A stretch of DNA of 64,000 nt from Methylophaga muralis (GTDB lineage Bacteria > Pseudomonadota > Gammaproteobacteria > Nitrosococcales > Methylophagaceae): contig NZ_MCRI01000001.1 of NCBI RefSeq assembly GCF_001720165.1, forward strand, positions 62,001 to 126,000, given 5' to 3'. This document shows, in pieces, positions 28,962 through 38,369 of this stretch. A program made the translations under genes and the position numbers. The notes beneath the pieces were generated by a model. That model did not search any database. It saw only the letters and a program-made list of their open reading frames with translations, and was not told the DNA's origin. Every line of letters starts with the position of its first letter. Position 1 is the first letter of the stretch.

Positions 28962-31900
28962 ATGTCAAATTTCTTTATTTCACGTCCCAACTTTGCCTGG
29001 GTTGTGGCCATCTTTATTGCTCTTGCTGGGTTGTTAGCAATTCCATCATTACCTGTTTCGCAGTTTCCTGTCGTGGCGCCTCCACAAATCATGATTACTG
29101 CCACTTATCCAGGTGCTTCAGCACAGGTGTTGGTTGAGACGGTGACCAATATCATTGAAGAAGAACTCAATGGCGCAAAAAATTTGCTCTATTACGATTC
29201 GGCTAGCAATTCAAATGGTGTGGCTGAAATAAGCGTAACCTTCGAACCGGGCACTGACCCTGACATGGCACAAGTTGATGTGCAGAATCGAATCAAAACC
29301 GCCGAGGCTCGTTTACCTGCTGAAGTGATACGCCAAGGTCTACAGGTTGAGCAAGCGAACGCCGGTTTTTTAATGATCTATTCATTGACTTACAAAGGTG
29401 ATGACACTGACAAAGATATTGTCGGTCTTGCCGAAGTAGCAACACGCCAAATCAATAATGAAATACGCCGAGTACCAGGGGTCGGAAAGGTCCAATATTT
29501 CGGTTCAGAAGCAGCGATGCGGGTATGGATCGACCCTGAGAAATTGCGAGGCTTTAATATTTCCATGGCAGATATAACCGCTGCTATCACCGAACAGAAC
29601 GCGCAAGTTCCAGCCGGTAGTTTTGGTGGTCGACCCAGCTTATCTGAACAAGAGCTCACTGGAACACTGCTCGTTAAAGGTACTCTCGACACACCAGAGG
29701 AGTTTGGACAAATTATCCTAAGAGCCAATAGAGATGGTTCTATTGTGCGATTATCTGATGTTGCCAAGCTTGAAATCGGTCGACAAGATTACAATTTTGA
29801 AACCCGCTTGAATGGTAAACAAGCTGTCGCCGGTGCTGTTCAGCTAGCGCCTGGTGCAAACGCAATTGCAACGGTAGAGGCGGTAAAAAAGCGCCTTGAG
29901 GAGCTCTCGGTAAATCTGCCAAGCGATATTGAAGCATCTGTTCCCTACGATACATCCTTGTTCGTTAAGGTCGCGATTGAAAAGGTTATACATACCTTGC
30001 TTGAAGCCATGGTTCTGGTGTTTCTGGTAATGTTCCTGTTCCTTCAAAATATCCGCTATACGATGATCCCGACAATTGTTGTGCCGGTATGTTTGCTTGG
30101 CACATTTGCGGTGATGTCGCTTTTAGGTTTCTCCATAAACATGATGACCATGTTCGGTATGGTCCTTGCGATTGGTATCTTAGTCGATGACGCAATAGTC
30201 GTTGTTGAGAACGTTGAACGCCTGATGGCAACAGAAGGCTTATCGCCTAAAGATGCAGCAAGAAAAGCGATGAAGCAGGTTTCAGGCGCCATTGTGGGGA
30301 TCACCCTTGTACTCTCAGCCGTGTTTTTACCACTTGCATTTATGGATGGCTCCGTTGGTGTGATTTACCAACAGTTCTCGCTAGCACTTGCTGTATCAAT
30401 TTTGTTTTCGGGTTTTCTCGCGCTCAGCCTGACACCGGCCTTATGCGCCACATTATTAAAACCTATTCCAAAAGGACATCACGAAGAAAAGAAAGGCTTT
30501 TTTGGATGGTTTAATAACACATTCGGTTGGCTCACTAAAAAATATGTCTGGCTGAACAGTAACTTTGTACAAAAAACCGGAAGATATATGGTCATTTACC
30601 TCGGCCTGGTTCTCACCTTAGGTTATTTTTACAGCCAGTTGCCAGAGTCTTTTTTGCCAGAAGAAGATCAAGGTTATTTTATCGTGGATGTTCAATTACC
30701 CTCGGGCGCAACTTATTCGCGTACTGATACGACCATTCAGCAACTGGAAAACTTTTTAATCGATCGAGATTCCATGCAGGATGTGTTCTCCGTAATGGGC
30801 TTTAGTTTCTCCGGCATGGGGGATAACGCTGGCATTTTATTTCCCACATTAAAAGAATGGTCTGAGCGAGATAAATGGCAATCTGCCAAAAATGAAACTG
30901 ACGCGGTCAATCAGGAGTTTGCCGATGTGAGTGATGGTGTCGTCATGGCGGTGATGGCACCTGCAATTGAAGGACTAGGTAATTCCGGCGGCTTCTCTTT
31001 GCGCTTGCAGGATCGAGCAGGATTAGGACGCGAAGCATTATTAAACGCTCGAGACGAATTACTTGCAAAAGCAAACAGCTCTCCCACGATTGCCTACGCC
31101 ATGATGGAAGGGTTACCAGAATCTCCGCAATTGAGAATCAACATCGATCGTGAGAAAGCGCAATCCATGGGCATCAAAATAGAATCTATTCACAATGTCA
31201 TCTCCACTGCTTTTGGATCAGCCACTGTGAGTGATTTTGCCAATACAGGCCGTCTACAGCGCGTCGTCATTCAAGCGGACATTAACTCACGCATGACACC
31301 AGAACATGTTTCCCGGCTAAATGTAGAAAATAGCAATGGTGTGCAAGTGCCTTTTAGCGCCTTTGTCACCACAGAATGGGAAAATGGGGCGGTACAAGTT
31401 GCCCGCTACAATGGCTATCCATCTGTCCAGATTGCTGGAGATGCTGCACCAACTTATAGTTCAGGCCAAGCGATGGCTGAAATTGAACGCATTGTTTCTG
31501 AAATGCCTCAAGGGATTGGCTTTGAATGGACTGGACTTTCTTATCAAGAAAAAGCTGCTGGGGCTCAAGCACCTTTTCTATTCTCACTGGCGATTTTAGT
31601 CGTATTCCTCTTGCTGGTGGCCCTATACGAAAGTTGGTCCATACCGATTTCAGTGATGTTAATTGTGCCAATTGGTGCATTAGGATCGGTACTTGCCGTA
31701 ACAATCCTTGGCATGCCCAATGATGTGTATTTCAAAGTCGGCCTCATCACCATTATTGGTTTGTCAGCAAAAAATGCCATTTTGATTGTGGAATTTGCCA
31801 AAGAGCTACGGGCTGAGGGTCATACGATTATTGAATCAGCCGTTGAAGCGGCAAAACTCCGCTTTCGTCCTATTACTATGACTTCGCTGGCATTCATATT

Positions 31901-32078
31901 AGGTGTCGTGCCATTAGCATTAGCGAGTGGTGCTGGTGCAGCCAGCCAACAAGCTTTGGGCGTCGGAGTTATTGGTGGAATGTTAAGTGCGACATTTTTG
32001 GGCGTGGTGTTTGTGCCAATATTTTTTGTTTGGGTTTTAACCACTATGTCTAAGCTGAAGCGAAAAAAACAAAGATAA
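28962..32078 (+). CDS. RND multidrug efflux transporter (HAE1/AcrB type)
   Basis: A 1038-residue proton-driven inner-membrane pump. The start MSNFFISRPNFAWVVAI is the usual helix 1; the proton-relay residues are present as the Asp-Asp pair of GILVDDAIVVVENVER in helix 4 and Lys in GLSAKNAILIVEF in helix 10. Two large periplasmic loops give the pore and docking domains. The substrate cannot be predicted, but the HAE1 motifs indicate hydrophobic/amphiphilic compounds rather than metals. Second gene of a TetR-controlled operon. Confidence 0.95.
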   Translation: MSNFFISRPNFAWVVAIFIALAGLLAIPSLPVSQFPVVAPPQIMITATYPGASAQVLVETVTNIIEEELNGAKNLLYYDSASNSNGVAEISVTFEPGTDPDMAQVDVQNRIKTAEARLPAEVIRQGLQVEQANAGFLMIYSLTYKGDDTDKDIVGLAEVATRQINNEIRRVPGVGKVQYFGSEAAMRVWIDPEKLRGFNISMADITAAITEQNAQVPAGSFGGRPSLSEQELTGTLLVKGTLDTPEEFGQIILRANRDGSIVRLSDVAKLEIGRQDYNFETRLNGKQAVAGAVQLAPGANAIATVEAVKKRLEELSVNLPSDIEASVPYDTSLFVKVAIEKVIHTLLEAMVLVFLVMFLFLQNIRYTMIPTIVVPVCLLGTFAVMSLLGFSINMMTMFGMVLAIGILVDDAIVVVENVERLMATEGLSPKDAARKAMKQVSGAIVGITLVLSAVFLPLAFMDGSVGVIYQQFSLALAVSILFSGFLALSLTPALCATLLKPIPKGHHEEKKGFFGWFNNTFGWLTKKYVWLNSNFVQKTGRYMVIYLGLVLTLGYFYSQLPESFLPEEDQGYFIVDVQLPSGATYSRTDTTIQQLENFLIDRDSMQDVFSVMGFSFSGMGDNAGILFPTLKEWSERDKWQSAKNETDAVNQEFADVSDGVVMAVMAPAIEGLGNSGGFSLRLQDRAGLGREALLNARDELLAKANSSPTIAYAMMEGLPESPQLRINIDREKAQSMGIKIESIHNVISTAFGSATVSDFANTGRLQRVVIQADINSRMTPEHVSRLNVENSNGVQVPFSAFVTTEWENGAVQVARYNGYPSVQIAGDAAPTYSSGQAMAEIERIVSEMPQGIGFEWTGLSYQEKAAGAQAPFLFSLAILVVFLLLVALYESWSIPISVMLIVPIGALGSVLAVTILGMPNDVYFKVGLITIIGLSAKNAILIVEFAKELRAEGHTIIESAVEAAKLRFRPITMTSLAFILGVVPLALASGAGAASQQALGVGVIGGMLSATFLGVVFVPIFFVWVLTTMSKLKRKKQR

Positions 32079-32172
32079 ACCAATTCATCTCGACGAAAAA
32101 CTGGCTGGTTCTTAAAACAATTTCTAACAGTTCAAATGATATGACACGAGCCTTTAACCTGGCTCAGATTCT

Positions 32173-32198
32173 GGAGAGGAAGTTTAAACTTCCTCTCC
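32173..32198. terminator. 26-bp perfect palindrome between convergent genes
   Basis: GGAGAGGAAGTTT followed directly by its reverse complement, between the RND pump and the convergent antiporter gene. As RNA it forms a strong hairpin, so it probably serves as a two-way transcription barrier, although there is no T-run on either side. A binding-site role is possible. Confidence 0.45.
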
Positions 32199-32221
32199 TA
32201 TGTTACTAACTTTAAAACGAC

Positions 32222-33787
32222 CTAATAAACCTCCTGCATCGCTCGGTCTGCCAGCGACAAACCTGCACCTTCGTATACTTCAAATACTTCATCCGCCCCT
32301 AAGGCTTTTAAGCGCTCTACTTCATCGGGATATTCGACAATGGCCGCCACACGGCCTTTAAAATCGCGGCCTCGCAGTTGTTCAAGTGCATACACATTCC
32401 CGGCATGATGTGGCATCGCCAACACCACCAGTTGAACTTGATCGCTCACCAATAATTTGTCCCAGAAATCCGAATCTACCGCATCGCCTTCAACGATTTG
32501 ATAATGCTCGCTTAAACGTTCAACTTTGTTTTGATCGTTATCGATACCCAACACATTTAAATTATATTTATCCTGCAACCGTTGATAGGTACCCCGACCA
32601 ATCTTGCCCATACCCAAAATGACAGCCTGAGCACCATTCAGCTCAATCGGTTTGTCATGCGGATGTAAATCCGCAGCAGGCACTTCATCTAATCGACCTC
32701 GGCTTAATTGATACAGACGCTCGTTATAGTTATTCAAAATAGCTGCCACCACAAAACTCATCGCAACTGATAACGACAAAATCACCAGCCAGTCACTGCT
32801 CAACCAACCTTGCGTCATCGCGAGAGCTGCCACAATCAACCCGAATTCTGAGTAATTGGTCAGCGTCATTGAGGTTAACACCGAGGTACGTACTCGTAAT
32901 TTAAAACGTGGGAACATCAGCACAAACAACACCGTTTTCAATGGAAGCAACACTAGTAAAAACAGGGCCAAAGCTACATGTTCCCAACTAGGTAATGCGG
33001 TCAGCCCAATTGACAGGAAAAAACCAACCAGAAACAGTTCTTTAATATTGAATAATGAACGCGCCAGACTGGCCGAGGTTTTATGCGGTGCCAGCAGAAT
33101 CCCCATAATCAACGCACCCAGATCGCCTTTCAGCCCCACCATCTCAAACAGTTTGTAACCCAGCACCAATGCTAAGACAAAGCCAAACAATACCTGCATC
33201 TCACCATGACCTAAGCGGTCCAAAATTTTCCGTAAAAATGGCGCTGCAGGAATCAGCAGAAATAAACCCAGAGCCCATACGGATGGCAGACTGCCGGTGG
33301 TGGCAGACAGGAAAACCACCGCAAAAATATCCTGCATAATCAAGATACCTATCGCCACCCGACCATAAAACGATTGGGTTTCACTGCGTTCTTCAAGCAG
33401 TTTGACGGCAAATACGGTACTGGAAAACGACAAGGCAAAGGCCAAAATGAGAATGGCGGTCCAATCGGTAGATTGCATGAGCACAATGCCACCAAACTTG
33501 AGCAAGCCGATGATCAATACAAATAACAGGCTGGACAGGGTGATATGCAAACTGGCCACGCCCCATACTTCGGACTGCAGCAGAGTGCGGATATTGAGTT
33601 TAAGGCCGATGGTAAATAGTAATAAAGTGACGCCGAGATTGGCGATGGCATTGAGGGTCGGGGTCAGTTCATAGCCTGAATAATTGAGTAAAAACCCTGC
33701 TGCAAGAAAACCGGCCAGTGGTGGCAGGCGCAAAATCATTGCCAGCAAACCACCTGCAAAAGCGTAAATAAAATAAGCCGGTTCCAC
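32222..33787 (-). CDS. KefB/YbaL-type CPA2 cation:proton antiporter with TrkA-N domain
   Basis: About 521 residues: around 12 membrane helices forming a Na+/H+ exchanger domain, then a cytosolic RCK/TrkA-N domain with the nucleotide-binding AVILGMGKIGRGTYQRL and an aspartate at the end of the second strand (LGIDND). Such proteins export K+ or exchange cations under NAD(H)/glutathione control. The frame starts with an ATG at 33832, but that codon lies inside a hairpin with no ribosome site; the GTG at 33787 has GGGGAG seven bases upstream and is chosen. Confidence 0.88.
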   Translation of the reverse strand: MEPAYFIYAFAGGLLAMILRLPPLAGFLAAGFLLNYSGYELTPTLNAIANLGVTLLLFTIGLKLNIRTLLQSEVWGVASLHITLSSLLFVLIIGLLKFGGIVLMQSTDWTAILILAFALSFSSTVFAVKLLEERSETQSFYGRVAIGILIMQDIFAVVFLSATTGSLPSVWALGLFLLIPAAPFLRKILDRLGHGEMQVLFGFVLALVLGYKLFEMVGLKGDLGALIMGILLAPHKTSASLARSLFNIKELFLVGFFLSIGLTALPSWEHVALALFLLVLLPLKTVLFVLMFPRFKLRVRTSVLTSMTLTNYSEFGLIVAALAMTQGWLSSDWLVILSLSVAMSFVVAAILNNYNERLYQLSRGRLDEVPAADLHPHDKPIELNGAQAVILGMGKIGRGTYQRLQDKYNLNVLGIDNDQNKVERLSEHYQIVEGDAVDSDFWDKLLVSDQVQLVVLAMPHHAGNVYALEQLRGRDFKGRVAAIVEYPDEVERLKALGADEVFEVYEGAGLSLADRAMQEVY

Positions 33788-33807
33788 TGTATAACTCCCC
33801 AGTCTGA

Positions 33808-33832
33808 ATGCCGATTGAAAGCCAATCGGCAT
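33808..33832 (-). terminator. Hairpin in the leader of the KefB-like gene
   Basis: Perfect 10-bp stem ATGCCGATTG / CAATCGGCAT with a 5-base loop, 20 bases ahead of the preferred GTG start. It may end the upstream operon or sit in the untranslated leader. No T-run follows, so termination would be weak. Confidence 0.4.
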
Positions 33833-33954
33833 ATTTATTCAGGGGAATCATACCGTACAAAATCCCAATTCAGTCGAATCTAAACTATTTGATAGATCTG
33901 TTACTTTCTCCACCAGCAAATATAGTTGATGTAACTCGTATTCAAAGACAGATC

Positions 33955-34251
33955 TTATTTACCGTCCCACATCACATCGACATTGGCGTCAATTGCTGCT
34001 TTTAACAGATTAATTAACGGCAATGCACGTTGTGACAGGCCTGGTTTGAATTCGCCGTCCTCAGGATCTTGATCTGCAGCTGCACTGGAATCAACGGCTT
34101 TTTGTAGATTCTCTAATGCACGTGGCAAATCCTGAGGCTGAAACGCGCCAGGAACGGTGCCGCTATGGCCCATTATTTTCAGCATATCTTTTGCTACATC
34201 ACCTAACATCGTGATATTCGCTGAGGCTTTCGAACTAAACGTTACGATCAT
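33955..34251 (-). CDS. DUF1840-family protein
   Basis: A 98-residue cytoplasmic protein starting MIVTFSSKASANITMLGDVAKDMLKIMG, the family signature. The C-terminal part predicts helices including SQRALPLINLLKAA. Function is unknown. AAGGAAG precedes the ATG. It is the last gene of a three-gene unit behind the flavocytochrome and the 30-residue membrane peptide. Confidence 0.78.
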   Translation of the reverse strand: MIVTFSSKASANITMLGDVAKDMLKIMGHSGTVPGAFQPQDLPRALENLQKAVDSSAAADQDPEDGEFKPGLSQRALPLINLLKAAIDANVDVMWDGK

Positions 34252-34270
34252 GGTTTTCTTCCTTATTTTT

Positions 34271-34363
34271 TTAACCTGCGAACAGCCAGGCCACTGCTAG
34301 TGTAATGATTAATAAAACGACGGAAACCACACTACCGATTCGTCGAGCATAGATATGCAACAT
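34271..34363 (-). CDS. 30-residue single-pass membrane peptide
   Basis: A very short frame starting MLHIYARRIG and ending VAWLFAG. Two arginines near the N-terminus precede one hydrophobic helix (about residues 11-29), predicting a cytoplasm-in, single-pass membrane peptide. TAAGGA, overlapping the stop codon of the upstream flavocytochrome gene, lies about 7 bases before the ATG, and the next gene has its own AAGGAAG 20 bases downstream. Tight spacing, a good ribosome site and a clean helix argue that it is real. By analogy with CydX-like peptides it may stabilise the neighbouring membrane protein; that is inference. Confidence 0.6.
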   Translation of the reverse strand: MLHIYARRIGSVVSVVLLIITLAVAWLFAG

Positions 34364-34372
34364 AAAATTTCC

Positions 34373-35701
34373 TTACACTAAATCAAAGCGTTCAGAATAA
34401 ATGCGCCGAGCATTCACACCACGTTTTTGCAGTTCAGGCTCCACCAGATCCATCATCGGTGGTGGTCCGCAGACAAAATAATCTATATCGTCAGCATCTT
34501 CCGGCAGGTATTCATCTAGCAAATCACCATCTACATACCCCGTTTCTCCCATCCAATCATCAGAAGGATCTGACAGCACATGAGCGAATGTAAATGGAAG
34601 TTTTTGGGTAAATGCCTCCAGCGTTTCTCGCATAATGATTTCATCTTCTGACTTATTAGCATAAATCAGCCACATCGGAGTGTAATTCTCCTTTGCCAAT
34701 CGACTGCGAATCATCGACAACACGGGGGTGATGCCAATGCCACCCACCACAAAAACAGCACGGCGTTTCGCATTAGGATCTAACGAAAACACTCCGTATG
34801 GTCCTTCCAGAAAAGCTTTATCTCCGGCTTTAACTTTGGATAAATGATGGGTGAAATCACCGACTTCTTTAATGACAAACTCCAATCTTTCTGGATTTGT
34901 TGCACTTGATGCCATTGAAAACGGATGTTGTTGTGTCGAAAACGGTGAATCCCCCATCGTCAGCCAGACAAATTGGCCGGGGGTAAATTTCATTCCCGAA
35001 TGACCGTCAGCGACTAAAATCAAGTCGTTCGAATCCGCTCTCATTTCATCAGACTTAACCACCCGCCAAGGTCGTTTTTGTAACTGATAAGGTCGCCATA
35101 AACGTGTTTCCAGTAATAGTAATAACGGAATCGCGATCACAGCAATAATCAAGGCTTGAGTTAATAAACCTTCGGTATGGTGCTTGCCCATCAAGGCATG
35201 ACCTAACCCACCTGCGACAACAAATAACGACAAACTCGCATGAACGGTTCGCCATGTTTCATATTGCAAACCAAGTTCTTTTCGCCATAACGAACTGATA
35301 ATTAATGCCGTCACTGCCAAAGCTAATGCAATCACACCACTTGCACGGAGCCAGTCTTCTCGCGGATCTAACCAGGCAATAAACTGCTGATCACCAGCAA
35401 TTAATAACACCGGATGTGCCAGGATAAATAACCACGCAGCAATGCCGGTGCGTCGATGAAACTGCAGCAAATTGTCTTGCCCGACATTGCCGGCAAACCA
35501 GCGATGTCTACCCGAAATAATTAATTGAGTTGCCAGCATGCCCAGTCCTAATAAGCCGAGCATTGATCCCATTTCAACCATGAGATCTCGTGGCTCCGGG
35601 CGATCAATGCCCATGGCGATCATCATCGGCAGCAAAGCGATCACCAAATAAAGCACTAGCCAAAGAACAATATTGATGGGGTTTATCGGCATATAAAACA
35701 C
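34373..35701 (-). CDS. Ferric-reductase-like membrane flavocytochrome
   Basis: A 442-residue protein with about six helices forming a ferric-reductase/NADPH-oxidase-like haem b core (histidines in LQFHRRTG, LAHPVLL and TVHASLS), followed by a ferredoxin-NADP reductase unit: FAD motif QHPFSMASS, and NAD motif VVGGIGITPVLSMI ending in FVCGPPPMMD. It would move electrons from NAD(P)H across the inner membrane. The physiological acceptor is unknown. It heads an operon with the 30-residue peptide and the DUF1840 gene. Confidence 0.88.
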   Translation of the reverse strand: MFYMPINPINIVLWLVLYLVIALLPMMIAMGIDRPEPRDLMVEMGSMLGLLGLGMLATQLIISGRHRWFAGNVGQDNLLQFHRRTGIAAWLFILAHPVLLIAGDQQFIAWLDPREDWLRASGVIALALAVTALIISSLWRKELGLQYETWRTVHASLSLFVVAGGLGHALMGKHHTEGLLTQALIIAVIAIPLLLLLETRLWRPYQLQKRPWRVVKSDEMRADSNDLILVADGHSGMKFTPGQFVWLTMGDSPFSTQQHPFSMASSATNPERLEFVIKEVGDFTHHLSKVKAGDKAFLEGPYGVFSLDPNAKRRAVFVVGGIGITPVLSMIRSRLAKENYTPMWLIYANKSEDEIIMRETLEAFTQKLPFTFAHVLSDPSDDWMGETGYVDGDLLDEYLPEDADDIDYFVCGPPPMMDLVEPELQKRGVNARRIYSERFDLV

Positions 35702-35852
35702 TCCGATTCAGGGTGAGTGGATGCAAGCGGACCGGCATGAAGAAATGTAAATGAAGAGGCAATAGAGGGATTTGCTTCAATCAACCTTAAACAACTCTAA
35801 AGCATATTGCTAATAGCCGTCGTTAACAGACATCAAACTCAGGTTTTTAAAT

Positions 35853-35890
35853 AACTAAACCCGGCAGTCACTTCACTACCGGGTTTAGTT
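35853..35890. terminator. Bidirectional terminator
   Basis: Perfect 12-bp stem AACTAAACCCGG / CCGGGTTTAGTT with a 14-base loop. It lies just downstream of the minus-strand lipoprotein gene (stop at 35911) and upstream of the flavocytochrome operon, where it would stop read-through. The plus strand shows a short T-run (TTTTG) and the minus strand a weaker one. Confidence 0.7.
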
Positions 35891-35910
35891 TTGATCAACG
35901 ATTTAGGTAA

Positions 35911-36231
35911 TTATCTAGGCTCAACTGTTGTTTCATATTCTGGGCTGACCAGACGTGGGTCACCTTTATCCAGACACAGGAACGTTGCATCGTAAAAATA
36001 TTTTACTTTTTGACGTTTTAAGATTTTAGTGACCAACAGTTCTTTACCCTGACTGGCACAATATTCACCAGCTTGATCCAATACAGAAGCTTTAGCGGGT
36101 GTTGCGTTCACATGGTCAGCAGAAACCGTATAGGTATCCGGGCCGACTTTTTTTATTCCTGTAGTTTTGACTGCACAGCCGGAAACTAAAGCGACTACTG
36201 ACAAACTAACGATCAAAGCAATTATTTTCAT
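35911..36231 (-). CDS. Small lipoprotein of unknown function
   Basis: Starts MKIIALIVSLSVVALVSGC, with a lipobox (LVSGC) that makes Cys the mature N-terminus. The frame opens at 36243, but the ATG at 36231 has GGAG six bases upstream and is chosen (~106 residues). The mature part has TYTVSADH, ASVLDQAGEYCASQGK and FLCLDKGDPR; the two later cysteines could form a disulfide. The pattern is like several short outer-membrane-associated lipoproteins, but no specific function can be given. Confidence 0.7.
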   Translation of the reverse strand: MKIIALIVSLSVVALVSGCAVKTTGIKKVGPDTYTVSADHVNATPAKASVLDQAGEYCASQGKELLVTKILKRQKVKYFYDATFLCLDKGDPRLVSPEYETTVEPR

Positions 36232-36455
36232 TGTTATCTCCATGTTAATGAGGGCTTGGTTATTTTTTAAAGCCGCCTTTGTTGTGGCGCTAAAAGATAA
36301 ACAAGCCCCATGTCGCCATTATCAGCGGTTTACCACCCAACAACAATGTCTATTAAAGACCAGAAAAATCAGCTTGGCTTTAACATACATTTAGCTCTGG
36401 TTAGAGAGTGACAAAGGCTCTGGCCTTCACCTACGCTTTTGTTTAGGCTAGCGCT

Positions 36456-36818
36456 ATGCAATCAACACCCAAAACAAATAATGTCATTCTAGTACGTCCC
36501 AGAATATATCTGGGCAAAGGCTTGGCTATTGGTCCTGGCAAGATCGATTTATTACGAGCTATCGCGGAACTGAAATCGATTGCTGCAGCAGCAAGAAAAC
36601 TCAGTATTCCTTATAAAAGAGCCTGGGCGCTGATTGATTCGCTGAATCAGGGTTTTGGTAAACCGGTGGTTGAAACCACCAGTGGTGGCAAAGGTGGCGG
36701 TGGCACTTCGTTAACCCTTCTCGGCCAGCAGCTGGTGGAGAAATATGATGCTCTTGAAATACGCCTTAATGCACAAGCCACCGAAGAATTAGCCGCCGTT
36801 CGCGCCTTAGCCGATTAG
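36456..36818 (+). CDS. modE: ModE-type molybdate regulator, DNA-binding domain only
   Basis: A 120-residue protein with the winged-helix N-terminal domain of ModE: DLLRAIAELKSIAAAARKLSIPYKRAW and the SGGKGGGGTSLTLLGQQLV wing. The C-terminal molybdate-binding (Mop/TOBE) repeats found in E. coli ModE are absent, so this is the short form, which may sense molybdate indirectly or act constitutively. It sits 100 bases upstream of modA on the same strand. The spacer holds ATTATATTGAGC, resembling one half of a ModE site, but I see no convincing full dyad. Confidence 0.85.
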   Translation: MQSTPKTNNVILVRPRIYLGKGLAIGPGKIDLLRAIAELKSIAAAARKLSIPYKRAWALIDSLNQGFGKPVVETTSGGKGGGGTSLTLLGQQLVEKYDALEIRLNAQATEELAAVRALAD

Positions 36819-36918
36819 TCTCAATCCTTCGCAAAGTTGTTGTCATAAATCACATGCATTATATTGAGCGTTATGTCTCAACAGGCCTAACGAAAGCAGC
36901 CCCATTAATCAGGACACC

Positions 36919-37686
36919 ATGAAGTCTTTTAAATTAATTGCCAGTTTTTTTATCGTGCTGCTTTCGACCCAGGCTATGGCTGAAAGAGCTACCGTAGCAG
37001 CGGCATCCGATCTCAAATTTGCAATCGAAGAAGTCGCCGCTTTATTTGAGCAGCAAACCGGTCAGCAACTACGTTTAGTGTTCGGTTCGTCCGGCAACTT
37101 CAAAACCCAGATCCTGCAAGGCGCGCCATTTCATGTGTTTATGTCAGCAGATGAAAATTTTGTATTTGAATTAGCTAAAGCCGGTAAAACTCAAGATCAA
37201 GGTCGCATCTACGCTATTGGCCGCATTGGCATTATGGTGCCGCATCAATCTCCGTTAAAAGCCGATGGCGAACTGACTGATTTAACCAAGGCTATAACAG
37301 ATGGTCGATTAAAGAAATTCGCTATCGCTAACCCTGAACATGCTCCCTATGGAACGCGGGCAATGGAAGCTTTGCAATATGCCGAGCTGTGGCAGAGCAT
37401 TCAACCAAAGCTGGTTTATGGAGAAAACATTTCTCAGGCCGCCCAGTTTGCCACTTCTGGATCCACCCAAGGCGGCATTATTGCGTTATCTCTTGCACTT
37501 GCCCCACAAGTTGCCAAATTAGGTGAGTTTGAATTGATCCCCGAGCACTGGCATCAGCCACTTATTCAACGCATGGTGGTGATAAAAGATGCCCCGCCAA
37601 TGGCACAACAGTTCTATGACTTTCTCGCCACACCACCAGCACAAGACATCATGGTGCGTTATGGCTTTGCGATGCCCGATGCCTAA
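36919..37686 (+). CDS. modA: Molybdate ABC transporter substrate-binding protein
   Basis: A 255-residue periplasmic protein with a signal peptide ending near AMA-ER. Ligand loop patterns are present: AAASDLKFAIEEVA, FGSSGNFKTQI and FMSADENF near the N-terminus, and NPEHAPYGTRAMEAL in the second lobe. It captures molybdate or tungstate for ModBC. AGGA precedes the ATG. It is the first structural gene of modABC; molybdate supply fits formate dehydrogenase or nitrate reductase cofactors elsewhere in the genome (inference). Confidence 0.95.
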   Translation: MKSFKLIASFFIVLLSTQAMAERATVAAASDLKFAIEEVAALFEQQTGQQLRLVFGSSGNFKTQILQGAPFHVFMSADENFVFELAKAGKTQDQGRIYAIGRIGIMVPHQSPLKADGELTDLTKAITDGRLKKFAIANPEHAPYGTRAMEALQYAELWQSIQPKLVYGENISQAAQFATSGSTQGGIIALSLALAPQVAKLGEFELIPEHWHQPLIQRMVVIKDAPPMAQQFYDFLATPPAQDIMVRYGFAMPDA

Positions 37687-37703
37687 TTGCGGACTTTTAT
37701 AAG

Positions 37704-38369
37704 ATGGATTGGCAGGCGTTAATACTCTCGCTGCAACTGGCTTTTGTAACCTTGCTGATTTTGCTGCCGTTTGGGCTGTTACTAGGTCGCTGGCTGGCGC
37801 ATACCGAGGTTCGTTATAAAGCCTGGATAGAAGGCCTGGTGGTTTTGCCATTGGTATTACCCCCGACGGTTTTAGGCTATTACCTGCTGGTTTCTATGGG
37901 AGGTGGCTCGCCGTTCGGCCAATGGTTCGCCGAGACTTTTGGCTTTCAACTGACCTTTAATTTTTTAGGTTTGGTGATTGCTTCGGTGATTTTTAATATC
38001 CCATTCCTGGTACAACCAATTCAACGTGCCTTTGAATCTATCCCTAGGGAATTAGGCGAAGCTGCTGCGGTCAGTGGCTTAAGCAAATGGCAAAGCTTCT
38101 GGCGTATTGAAGTGCTATTGGCCTGGCCCGGTATTTTATCCGGCATGGTTTTAACCTTTGTACACACCATGGGCGAGTTTGGTGTGGTTTTAATGGTCGG
38201 TGGCAGTATTCCCGGTGAAACCAAAACCATCGCCATATCGATTTATGATCGAGTGCAGTCATTTGATCTCGACGGGGCAAATCAAATGGCGATGATGTTA
38301 TTGCTCTTGTCGTTGACCGCAGTAGTCGCGTCATTTTTTGCTTCGGCACGATTGGCGGTTAAACGATGA
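37704..38369 (+). CDS. modB: Molybdate ABC transporter permease
   Basis: A 221-residue inner-membrane permease with five or six helices and the EAA loop (LGEAAAVSGLSKWQSFWRIE). The conserved PLVLPPTVLGYYLL and TMGEFGVVLMVGG segments are those of ModB. Its stop overlaps the modC start by 4 bases, so translation is coupled. Confidence 0.95.
   Translation: MDWQALILSLQLAFVTLLILLPFGLLLGRWLAHTEVRYKAWIEGLVVLPLVLPPTVLGYYLLVSMGGGSPFGQWFAETFGFQLTFNFLGLVIASVIFNIPFLVQPIQRAFESIPRELGEAAAVSGLSKWQSFWRIEVLLAWPGILSGMVLTFVHTMGEFGVVLMVGGSIPGETKTIAISIYDRVQSFDLDGANQMAMMLLLLSLTAVVASFFASARLAVKR

Noticed and set aside
36836-36900. ModE operator in the modA leader
   Set aside because: Only one half-like ATTATATTG is present and no dyad of the ModE type, so I did not list it as a feature.
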